Source: Pomphorhynchus laevis (Eukaryota; Acanthocephala; Palaeacanthocephala; Echinorhynchida; Pomphorhynchidae). Taken from it: 64,000 bases of DNA. Both the position numbers and the translations under genes were made by a program. The DNA lies in assembly GCA_012934845.2 (NCBI GenBank), contig WNNJ02003128.1, positions 1-64,000 on the forward strand. Reading direction: 5' to 3'. The notes under the pieces were generated by a model. It was not told the DNA's origin and did not search any database. It was given only the letters and a program-made list of their open reading frames with translations. This document shows positions 49,713-59,613 of the stretch, piece after piece; position 1 is the first letter of the stretch; each line of letters begins with the position of its first letter.

Positions 49713-51840
49713 GTGTGTTTAAGCCGTTAATATTTTTGTTCTGTGAGTTTTGTCATGTAATTTTTGTTCTATAATTTTTTTGTTGTTTTTACTCTTTTAT
49801 TTGTAGTTTTTTTGACGTACAAAATTTAAAAATTTTGTAGTAAAAACATTTGTAGTAAAAAAAATATTTGTAGTAAAAAAACGTACAAAAGTTGTAGTAA
49901 AAACTTTTATTTATAATTTACTGGATTTGTAAGTCGATGTATATCCACAATAGCCACTTTAATAAGCATTTACTTTTATGTAGCGGGCTCTATGTTCACT
50001 GTGTGCTATCTAATATAATATTGTGTCTTCTCTATTACATCTTGTTATTCGCATATCACTAATACTACCAAAATCAATTAAATATATTGTTTGTTTTTCT
50101 TTTATCTCTATACTTTACCGAAAAGTTACTTCAAAGAAAAGCTTATTTTGGTTAATGCTCTATTATAAATATTACTTCTAGAAAATTTAATTTATCATTA
50201 TAATGTAGAAATGATTAACATACTTGAAGTATTTAATGCATTTTGGTGTATATAAAGCTATGCTTTATTTTGCAGTAATTTTAAGTTTTATTATTTTTTA
50301 ATTAAAACTTTCCTATTAAAGTCATTAGTTATTATTTAATTTTTAATCAACGCCATAGATTTCCTTATGATAAATAATGAATAGTATTAAATAATGAATA
50401 TAAATTTGATTTTAATCTGTTGGGGATGATTTTTAATTCCATAGAATTAATTAGTAGTGTGTTTTATGGAAATAATAAAGAAAACACAAATCTCAAGTGA
50501 AAAAAGTTATCGCTGATGTTTGCAATCCTTGTTTCTTACTTAATTGTCTTAGAAATTTTTGGTACGATATGCCGACGGAAGTATTAGGCTTTAAAAACTC
50601 GAAATTAATAGTTACCATAATAATAAGGAATTTCTTAAATAATATTTATCATGGTTTGTGGATTCTAAGATCAAATCATTTATGATTAAATTATTAATTA
50701 AAACATCACCAAATAATGATGTTGCCTTTTGTGGAAGGTTTCGCGTAATGCTAGAAACGTGCTGTATAATACAATGGACATAATATCTGACAGTATATTG
50801 TGTGGGCATTCACTATATCTGCGTAAAAAAACGGATTATTCGTTTAAAGACACTGTAGTTCAATCAACGAATCATCAACAGGTTGAATCGGTTGAATGGG
50901 GAGATTGTGCGGTGCAGTTTGTTAAAACGATCAATACAAGCTCTTTTAGCAACTTAGTGTTTCTTGTTTTATATGATGCAACTATTGAGCTTTGCTTACA
51001 ATGTTGTCATTTAATAATATGTGATGTTTTGCTATCCTTTATTTAATTATTATTTATAATTATCCTTTAATTATTCGTGATATGAAATTAAAGAAATTCT
51101 AGGTAAAAATCATTTTCGAGTGACCCCTAAATAATCCTAAAAACTGTCAACTCTTGGCTTATTCGACAGTAGACCTACTCATTGTTGCTGTCTACATACA
51201 TCTAAAGATAATATTGTACAGGATACTGCTAACTGTATATCGAACGTGCAAAATTACATAATTACTGGCTCAATCGCCATAATACCATAAAGTGATGGAT
51301 ATTATGTTTATTCCAATATTTTATTAGCGGAATATTAGTAATTCATTTTAATACTCGCCATATCAATAAACACGAATGATTTAAGTCATAGTTGTTTCTT
51401 GGCTTTTATAACTCATCAGTAAAATATGCTACCTACTGATGGCTTTATAAATAAGTCTATACGCGATCGACTAGTTCATTTTAATAATAAGATTAAAAAA
51501 GGTAAAAAAAACGTGATTATTTAACTGCTAGTATTTACAGTAATCAAAATTGTAAATTTATTATCGATCAAAAACAGTAAGTCGAACATTAGGTTCAATT
51601 AAAAGTCAAGTTATTGATGGTTTGATATTAAAATATTTTAATTTCTAATTAATTGTCTTGATGTAAAATTTACTGTTACAAATTTTCGATCACTACTAAG
51701 ATCATCATTAGGAACATATTATGTTCCTGACGTGGCAAGTCGTTGGGATTAACTAGCAAATTTTGAGTGGTTTGTTGAAGAGATATAGACTTGTGAGATT
51801 AGTAAAATGTTCAAGGGTGTATTTTTTATTTATTCTGGAG
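49713..51840. other. AT-rich stretch with no supported gene
   Basis: Starts with GATTGTGTGTTTAAGCCGTT, close to the sequence at 44690 in the 5' flank of E2, then AT-rich DNA. Two open frames (50497-50685, starting MKKVIADVCNPCFLLN, and about 50729-51046, with VSRNARNVLYNTMDIISD) show no family resemblance, splice sites or codon pattern that would let me call them genes. The patch 50720-50960 is less AT-rich than its surroundings and could be an old exon or transposon piece. Confidence 0.4.
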
Positions 51841-52765
51841 GAAGAGCCATAGTGCAGAAACGTAGGCGTCGCTTGAAGAGTGGAAGCGGCGAAAAAGAAC
51901 GGACGTAAGCTACTATAGAATTTCAGGCAAGTGGAGCAGCGAAGATAAAAGTGCGGAAGCCATACTTATTTGAGTGCGGAGGGAAATGGATCAGTATAGA
52001 ATTACATTATCGCAGAGGCACGAAGAAAGAGCGCAAATCATCAATATAAGCAAGGTGTAAATAGGATGGTAAGTGACAAAATAGAAGATGAACGGTAATG
52101 ATACTCAAACGAAATTCAACACGAAGGTTAATGGTGGGGTAGGATAGGACGGAAATATGAAGAGAGATATGATCGAAACGGTGAAGACTCAAGAGAACAC
52201 AAGCAACATAGTTTATGATATGTTGGAGAAGTAAAAGCGCAGAATTGGGAGAGTTGGTAAATGGACTAATTTAATATTCGATTATAAGAATCAGGAGAGA
52301 CGATATAATAACGAAACAACAGCAGAAGTCGATCAGCCTACGAATGTGACGAAGATTACTAATAAATAAGAAAAAAGAGCGAACTTAGTCACGAACAAAA
52401 GATTTGAGAGAAAGGAAATTGCCGACGTGAAAACCTAAGAAAATCAGATTGTCAACGATTGAGAGATAATGATCGAATTGAGAGATAAAATAGGTGTCCT
52501 TAAACGAGGTTACGAAGATTCTTCACATGATTTTGGACTTTTCAGGATTAAGAGCTATACGAAGGGAGGAAAGATAGTCGGACATAGACGAAATACAATT
52601 TGTGGCAGAAATAGCGAGATCGTGGATACAGAGATTATGTACACGATTGTAAATGATAGTATAATAGAAATACTGCATCAGATGAAATTTATAGTTACGA
52701 TCTATAACGGACAAGTTGCCGAAAAGAAGGGAAAATGAAAGGATCTAAAACGGAGCCTTGTTTCT
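51841..52765 (-). mobile_element. LINE-D4, 5'-truncated, decayed
   Basis: Minus strand: begins with QGSVLDPFIFPSF (motif B) at 52760, then LRIALNPEKSKIM near 52530, SLHRFDHISLHISVLSYPT and LLFCHLPSYLHLAYIDD near 52100, ending in the C-terminal region near 51850. Truncated exactly at motif B, many changes. Its 5' edge touches the E3 element of the opposite strand. Confidence 0.7.
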
Positions 52766-52767
52766 GC

Positions 52768-54150
52768 GCTTTCAGAGGTGAAAGGTCATGCGCCAGCAAT
52801 GTTAGACCAGTTAGTCTGACATGTATTTGCTGTAAGGTACTAGAGCGTTTGATTTTGTTACACATCAACCGCCATATTTCGATAAATAACCTTTTACATC
52901 CTGCCCAACATGGATTCCGTTCGAGTAGATCAACATGTTCAAATCTTCTAATTGCTAGAGATGATTGGCCCAGTACTTTTGGTGCCGGTGTCGACAACGA
53001 CGTGGTATTCGTGGACTTCTCGCGTGCTTTCGATACAATCAATCATAATATACTTATTGGCAAACTTATATGACATCACTTTGATTCTGTAATTGTTAAT
53101 TGGATTCGTGCGTGTTTATTAGATAGAACTGCAGCAGTCAGAGTAAGTGGGACTTTGTCAGATTGGACTTCTATATGTAGTGGTGTACCACAAGGATCGA
53201 TTTTAGGACCAATTTTATTTAATATATATTAACGAACTCCCATCATTACTGCTGTCAAAAACGTTGTTGTACGCCGATGATCTTAAGGTCTATCGCTGTG
53301 TTGTTTATGACCTTGACCTACAAATGTTACAATCTGATCTTGATACATTGACGTATTGGTCAGCTGAGAACTGTTTAAGTATTATTGTGACAAAATGTGC
53401 ATACATGCACATAGGGAATAAGTTTTCGACAACCAGCTACTCAATTAACTTACAGCCAATTCTTATGGTTCTTTAATATAGAGACTTGGGCGTCGTCGTT
53501 TCGGATGATCTAGGCACTAAGAAAAATACAGAGCAAATATGTGCTAGAGCAACTCGAATTTCCGGTATGATTTCCAGATGTTTTAGTAAATTAGAAATTG
53601 AGTCATTTAAACTTGTATTCGCTACTCTCTATTCAAGTGTTCTTAACTATTGTTCTCCAGCATCATACCCAGTTAACAAATCGGAAGAGTTTGGTATTGA
53701 ACAGTTATTGTGACGTTCTTCTAAACGGTTAGCGGGCCTTCATAACCTTACTTATAAGGAACGGTTAAGTCGCCTTAATATGCCCTCATTATCTTCACTT
53801 CGAGCACTAAATGACCTGGTTGTAGTGTGGCGGGCGATGATCAATCCTGATAATCCCGTTAGAAGTCTATTTCGTACGCGAAATGACTCAAGATTACGTG
53901 GTCATCCACTTATGTTACAACGTAAACACTGGTGTAAAAAAGAAGCATTAATTTTGCCGTGCGTGTCATTCCAGCTTGGAACAGTTTACCATCGGAAGTG
54001 GTGAAGCAAACAGACGTGGATTTGTATCTACTTTGAAGAAACTGACTAATTTTTAATTACTTTGTTGTTAGTTTCTTTTTTATATTTTAAATTGTGAAGG
54101 TGTCTATTGAGCTACGGTCGCTGACATTGTAGTAATAATATTCTATTATA
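52768..54150 (+). mobile_element. LINE-E3, CR1-like RT fragment
   Basis: Plus strand: VRPVSLTCICCKVLERLILL, PAQHGFRSSRSTCSNLL, motif A VVFVDFSRAFDTINH, motif [16 protein letters not shown], motif C LYADDLKVYR, then LTYWSAENCLSIIVTKCAYM, RDLGVVVSDDLG, and RLAGLHNLTYKERLSRLNMP with LRALNDLVVVWRAM near the end. Four main stretches (52735-53073, 53264-53476, 53486-53713, 53780-54004) are separated by stops or shifts. It ends in an AT-rich 3' UTR near 54150. Starts in the RT, so it is 5'-truncated. Confidence 0.8.
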
Positions 54151-54159
54151 TCTCCATTC

Positions 54160-54960
54160 CCTTGGAATGGAGATATAACGGAATGAATAGATTAAAGTAC
54201 ATACGTTGAGATAGGATCGGAGGCGAAGAGGTGTTGGGCCTAGAGAGAATAACCTTATGAACATTCGGATAGCGAGCAAGAAAATAAATAAAAGGTTATT
54301 TAAGTATATTTTTGACCAGACGATGATGCGATCTTATTTTGCCAGAAATGTTTACATTTATCATGCAGAAGAGAGTGATGGGAGCGTCAAATATTTAAGT
54401 AATTAGCACGATTACTATAGATAAGAGTGTGACCATGTTTGAGAAACGATGAAATACTCTAAAAGCATGACGTAGAATGCACTTAAAAATTTTACAGCCA
54501 GAGTTGAACCAGGGGGCACACGATGAGCGTTTAAGAATTCGGGTGAGCAATCGGGAAAAATACTACAAGCAGAGGATGATGACACGAGTTTAAACCGTTG
54601 AGATAGTATAGCGGACGCTTAAGTGGATGCTGAAGATATAGGAACGATTGAAAGAGGAAATATTGAAATATTTCCTATATATTGAAATAGAATGGAAATA
54701 TTGAAAGGGGAAATGTTATGAGGATTTACAGATAATCCAAGATACGAGCGAAGGCGGCGATTCCGCTATGATTAGAGGAAGGACTTGATTTTGCAGAGTC
54801 GAATACATAGGAACAGGATTGGAAGAGGAGAGATTAGAACGATAAATGCGACGCAATGGCGGTAATAACGACATTGGGAATGCTGAAAGCTAGATGGGTA
54901 GGTAGATGATAAGCATGTGGCTTGTCACATAATTAGTGATAACAATATGCGGAATCAGAA
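54160..54960 (-). mobile_element. LINE-D ORF1/endonuclease remnants
   Basis: Nucleotide-level matches to D2, minus strand: CGAGTTTAAACCGTTGAGA near 54580 corresponds to D2 near 48640, and GGCGGCGATTCCGCTATGAT near 54750 to D2 near 48190. Too worn to translate. The order here (ORF1 part left of the endonuclease part) is that of a rearranged copy or two overlapping pieces. Confidence 0.5.
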
Positions 54961-55130
54961 TATTCAATTGCACTACACTCCAACGGTATAATTTGAACAG
55001 AACCATTCGACACTGTAATCAAAGGAGGGATAGTCGTATCAATAGCTCTCTTGTAAATCATCACAATTAGAACGATCAAATGAAGCGCAAAGCTCAGCAC
55101 ATACATATACAACAACGGTTACCAATAAGA

Positions 55131-55505
55131 TCAGGTAACTGAGTCTACGTATTCTATGCGATATGTAAATAATGATAAATAATAAATAATTAAATAAGAT
55201 TTTATATGATATATGTTTTTATGAGGTTAAAATTTTAAATCGAAATTTAAAATAAAAGTCAATTTTTATGGATTGACTAATAAATAAGAGACGATGTATA
55301 AGAATTAGGATTAGAGGTCACCAAAAGGAACTGCTATATTATCAGGTTTCGACACCTATTCCTCGACTCAACATAGCAGCGGGGTCAAATACATGCTAAT
55401 GATGTATTTCCTCTGATAAAACTATCTAGTATCTTATTCTAATACAAAGTATATTATTTATTATCCATTCATGAAAAATTTTCGCTTAAGAGTTTAAATT
55501 TATTC
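55131..55505 (-). mobile_element. PLE 3' part, copy 8
   Basis: Begins with the terminal AGATCAGGTAACTGAGTCTA and includes the structured motif at 55331-55386. The outer arms are GACCCC and GGTGTC: the second pair is A-T where other copies have G-C, a change on both sides. Inner arms CTGCTATGTTG and ATATAGCAG. Ends in the PLE coding-end region near CTTAAGAGTTTAAATTTATT. Confidence 0.75.
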
Positions 55506-55760
55506 TTTATATTTATTCTTTATTCCTTAAAAAAGTTTGAGATCTAAAGTAAATACAATTTGAGATAAATAACATACAAACAATTAAGAACGATTCCAGA
55601 AGAACGATTCCAGAAGAATTACTTATTATAAGTAATTATAAGTTACATTGAGATACAGACAAACGAGCCACCGCTCATCGGCTGGTGTATACTAATAATA
55701 CAATCTAAAGTAAATACAATCAAAAGTAAATACACGACCTGATATTAGCAGACCACAGTT

Positions 55761-56888
55761 ATGGGCAGACGTAAGGGAAACGATATTCCTGAATTCATAT
55801 CAAGACAAGTAGGATGTGATGGTGATGGCTGCAATGTCTGGACTACAGTAACTGTACCACATAAAGATGCTGATACATTGAGTAGAAGAAAATTCATATG
55901 TGGTTTTTGTACTGCGTCAATCGTATTTTGTAGTTCACCGACATCAGCAAAGGACAATGCTCATTTTAACTTAAAGACACCCAAGATTCAAGAACAAATA
56001 ATTGACAAAGAATCTAACATATGCCAGAGCAAAATCACTACGCCGATGTCGTTACACGTCAATTCAAATAAGGAACCAGACGTAATAGATGCTTCAAGTT
56101 CGACTCGCATTTGGACACGAGGACATAAACATTCACGGACGGTATATAAACAAAGAAGAAATATCAATGACAGCACTGTGATGGCAAACGACAAGGATAA
56201 AGTTACACCTGAGAGTATTACTAAATGGCCTTCACCTTTATCTGACATATTCGCGGAACACAGTCCTAAGAACCACAATATATTGATTTCTACTCCTGTT
56301 CGACCAAAGAATGTATTGAAGCAGCCTTTAAGTAGAACGCAGACAAGAGACGATGATAGAGTGTGCAATGATGTGGCAGTCGGAAATGAAAATGAACTGA
56401 AATCCAATGATTTGACAGATAAGACATTTGTTGAAATTATCAATATTAGGAATCGTGCTAGAAACAGAAATAATTGCGTAAATTTTGCTAACATCACTGA
56501 ATCTTCTGCAGACAACGTTCAGACCCGTGTGGATGATGACGTAGTTTCTATTCGTAAGGTCTTTTCGGATATATTCGTTCAGGGTGAAGAGAATATTGCG
56601 CGTAGTCTCAATGTCAAAAGCTTATTTCGTCTTGGTAAAAAAGCACAACACAAACCACGATTACTTAAAGTAGTATTTGATTCTGCAGATAATACAAGAG
56701 CAGTTTTAGCTAGAGGTTATCGCTTGAAAGGTAAGACGACAAAAATTTTTAAAGATCTCTCGGTTGAGGAAAGATTGTTGCTTAATAATGCTCGTGCTAA
56801 TCTAGCATTTAGAAGATCGAATGGAGAGACTGATCTAATGATAAGAAATTTTCGAGTAGTTCGTCGGCGACCATTCGTGCGTTGGTGA
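55761..56888 (+). CDS. LINE-E ORF1 protein
   Basis: 375 codons from the ATG at 55761 (MGRRKGNDIPEFISRQ). PHD-like finger at residues 18-55: VGCDGDGCNVWTTVTVP, then KFICGFCTASI. A long charged, low-complexity middle follows, then the C-terminal domain from about residue 245: DDDVVSIRKVFSDIFVQ, VKSLFRLGKKAQHKPRLLKV, KTTKIFKDLSVEERLLLNNA and MIRNFRVVRRRPFVRW. This domain is the RNA-binding part of CR1-type ORF1 proteins. ORF1 ends in TGG TGA and overlaps the ORF2 frame by seven bases. No defect is seen. Confidence 0.82.
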   Translation: MGRRKGNDIPEFISRQVGCDGDGCNVWTTVTVPHKDADTLSRRKFICGFCTASIVFCSSPTSAKDNAHFNLKTPKIQEQIIDKESNICQSKITTPMSLHVNSNKEPDVIDASSSTRIWTRGHKHSRTVYKQRRNINDSTVMANDKDKVTPESITKWPSPLSDIFAEHSPKNHNILISTPVRPKNVLKQPLSRTQTRDDDRVCNDVAVGNENELKSNDLTDKTFVEIINIRNRARNRNNCVNFANITESSADNVQTRVDDDVVSIRKVFSDIFVQGEENIARSLNVKSLFRLGKKAQHKPRLLKVVFDSADNTRAVLARGYRLKGKTTKIFKDLSVEERLLLNNARANLAFRRSNGETDLMIRNFRVVRRRPFVRW

Positions 56889-58096
56889 GTTTGGAGAGTT
56901 CTTCGAGGGATTCCATTTTACAATTAGGAAATCTAGCGCGCATTGATATCACATCCAACATTACTACTCAATTACCCTCTGCTTCTGGTATTAGTGTCGC
57001 CTATACTAATTTAAGGAGTATTTTACCAAAATTTGATGAACTTAAGGCACGGGTCATCTTAAATAAACCAGCGATCCTGGCTCTCAATGAAACATGGCTG
57101 CATCGTGATATCCCCGATGGTTTAATTGCTATTATGGGATATAATTTGGTGAGAGCTGATAGAGAGTCTCGGAAGGGTGGAGGTGTTGCGCTATATATAT
57201 CGACACCCTTAAACATTACTTCCACTCGTAATTTTAAAAATGAACTGGGCACGTGTGAGTTTCTCTCAGTCATTGTTTCACACTTCGGAGGTCCCTTAGG
57301 TATTGTCGTGTGCTACAGGTCGCCGCAATCATCCGTATTGAGTCATGAATTCTCTACACTAATTAGTCAATGTTCTGAGCTTGAAGAATATCTACTAGTT
57401 GGCGATTTTAATATACCTTCAGCTGGTCACATCGGGAATTATGTTTTGGATAGTAGTTCTTCCAAGTCAGATGCGGATTTGTGGAATTTTCTTACAAATG
57501 ATCTCATGTTAGAGCAACATGTGCAGTCGCCCACCAGATTCGCGCAAAACCAGGAATCTTGTCTAGATTTGGTATTTTCCAAATTAATTACAAGTGTGGG
57601 TAATATGAGCTATCAGAGTCCTATTGGATTGAGCGATCATTGCATGATCTTATTCAATTATTTTTCTAGGTGTATGATCCCAAAACTGGAAAATTTGATA
57701 GTGTTGAAAAGATCTTGGCAACAAATTGATGAAGACTCATTACGAGAGGCGGCATTAAGAACATCATTCAACTGTGCTAGTGAAGACATTGAGGTAGGGT
57801 GGCATGTTATTGAATCAGGTTTAGTAGCTCTTGCAGATAAGTTTGCACCACTCCGTAGATTACCAAAAAGTAAAGCTAAATACCCTCCTTGGTTTGACAC
57901 TGAATTGCGATATGCTCTCAAACATAGGAATCGTCTATTTGAACTAAGCCGTCATCAGAATAATTTTAAAAAGCGGTATACAATGTTCCGAAATTTCGTC
58001 AATCGCCTTAAGATTACAAAAAGGCAAAGTTTTGAAGATCAATTAGCTTTACAAATTGATACAGAACCAAAAAAATTTTGGGCTTATGTGAAATAA
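56882..58096 (+). CDS. LINE-E ORF2, AP-endonuclease part
   Basis: About 404 codons, entered from the end of ORF1; no ATG stands at the overlap (TTG instead), so translation may depend on reinitiation or a start further in. Endonuclease motifs in order: VAYTNLRSILPKFDELK, AILALNETWLHRDIPDG, RKGGGVALYIS, LLVGDFNIPSAGHIG, ESCLDLVFS and GLSDHCMILF, so N, E, GDFN and SDH are all kept. The linker follows with KAKYPPWFDTELRYALKHRN and PKKFWAYVK, where the D insertion begins; the stop at 58096 is inside the inserted element. Confidence 0.84.
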   Translation: MVSLESSSRDSILQLGNLARIDITSNITTQLPSASGISVAYTNLRSILPKFDELKARVILNKPAILALNETWLHRDIPDGLIAIMGYNLVRADRESRKGGGVALYISTPLNITSTRNFKNELGTCEFLSVIVSHFGGPLGIVVCYRSPQSSVLSHEFSTLISQCSELEEYLLVGDFNIPSAGHIGNYVLDSSSSKSDADLWNFLTNDLMLEQHVQSPTRFAQNQESCLDLVFSKLITSVGNMSYQSPIGLSDHCMILFNYFSRCMIPKLENLIVLKRSWQQIDEDSLREAALRTSFNCASEDIEVGWHVIESGLVALADKFAPLRRLPKSKAKYPPWFDTELRYALKHRNRLFELSRHQNNFKKRYTMFRNFVNRLKITKRQSFEDQLALQIDTEPKKFWAYVK

Positions 58097-58214
58097 AAAT
58101 GTGACCTAAAAAAATTTTGGTTTCTTATAAACATACAATTTTATACTAATTTATATCCGATCGATCAAATCACAACGAGGAGAATAAAATCACGAATCAA
58201 ACGACTATATACAA

Positions 58215-59613
58215 ATGGGTCGGAAAAAACAAAAGTCTCAAGTTCCCAACCATGTTGCGTCCAACACCGATGTTAGAGATGTTTCCAATGGATCTAATCA
58301 ACAAGTCCTTTGCTCAAACAATGATTGTCACACGTGGGTAAGTATTTGGACTTCAGAATCCCAGGCATCTTGCCTTGCAGACAACGAATTCTACTGTGGC
58401 TACTCTTCGGCTAAGATGATAAATACGATGAAGAGTGAAATAGAGAGTCTCAAGACAAATATATTGAAACTATCTGGCAATGCAGCGATGTCCACACATG
58501 CCTCTTCGTATTGTAATAAGTCTCAACCTCGATGCCCAATTCTCCCGCATTCGATTGCCTCTAAGAATGCCAAATCTCCCATCTCTTCTACAGGTATTAC
58601 TATACATCCTTCAATTTTGCCCAATCAATCAGCTCAATCTTCTGATGTTACTGTCATTGACCATTTGCAACCCAGTATTTCTTTTGTCGTATCAGATAAA
58701 TCACCTTACATTTCTACCCCTCATTGCGTTTCTACGTCATCATCAGATAATCCATTATCAGATAATGTGAAGGAGCCGCAAATTGTATCGCAGCAAGATG
58801 GATTTTGTCAAGTTTATGATAAATCTACCGATACAGTGACGGAGCCGCAAATTGTTACAACTAATGTATGTTCACTCCCCGACACCCCACGTCCCGTCCT
58901 TCCTGTCTCGTTTCTCAATAACTTGCATCCATCAATCAAAATCACCTCCACCAGCCTTCACTATCCTTCCACTCATAACCTTTCCTTCACATCGCTTGCC
59001 ACCCGCTTTATTATCATTATCCTCTATGTCTCCCGTCGTCAAACCAAATCCCTCCAAATCATCAACTGCCAGCTCTTCTATCGTGATCTCACCTACTCAC
59101 GTCAGTCGTCCTCCTTTACGGAAGCGCTTTGCTTCTCGCGATCGTTGCGTCATTGTTACTAATATCACGCCTTCTAACTCCTTATCTCCACAAGCACGTC
59201 TGGACCACGATGTTTCCGCGTTCAGATCCATCCTCTCGTCTATTGTTCCTGCGGATAAACCATACTTTTTCAAGGACATTTCTCCAGTCGCATTCATCCG
59301 TCTAAACAAATCTTCTCAATCTAATCCTTCCCAGCCCCCTCTCCTAAAAATTGTTTTCAAGCATCGCTCTCACGCGTCTTCTGTCCTCTCTCAACGATTC
59401 AAACTCATGTCATCTTCAACCACTCGAATTTTCCCCGATCGCGCCCCTTCCGAAATCGCTCAAATCTCTTCAGCCCGCATCGAAAAACGTCGTCGCGAGG
59501 AAAACGGCGAAACTTCACTCGCCATCCGAAACATAGACGGAAATTTTCAAATTGTCCACACCCGTCCAAAAATTCGATGGCGCTCTATCTCTCCTATGTG
59601 TCTTCTCCACTAG
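58215..59613 (+). CDS. LINE-D ORF1 (one frameshift)
   Basis: Starts MGRKKQKSQVPNHVAS at 58215; finger VLCSNNDCHTWVSIWTS and NEFYCGYSSAKMI (the last C of the usual CGFC is S-flanked and partly lost: CGYS). A long Ser/Pro/Thr-rich middle follows. A shift near 59000-59040 moves the frame to 58852-59613, which holds SSIVISPTHVSRPPLRKRF, RCVIVTNITPSNSLSP, FFKDISPVAFIRLNKSSQSN, PPLLKIVFKHRSHASSVL and IRNIDGNFQIVHTRPKIRW, equivalent to the C-terminal domain of LINE-E ORF1. ORF2 starts inside its last codons. Confidence 0.78.

Larger units (their letters stand above)
55506..58096 (+). mobile_element. LINE-E, 5' part
   Basis: 5' UTR, ORF1, and ORF2 up to the region before the RT. At 58096 a D element interrupts it; the RT resumes at 62556. 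Both proteins are open throughout, making this one of the best-kept elements in the window. Confidence 0.85.

Noticed and set aside
50497-51046. Two plus-strand open frames as host exons
   Set aside because: No resemblance to known proteins, no supported splice sites, no codon bias visible; listed only as part of an unassigned stretch.
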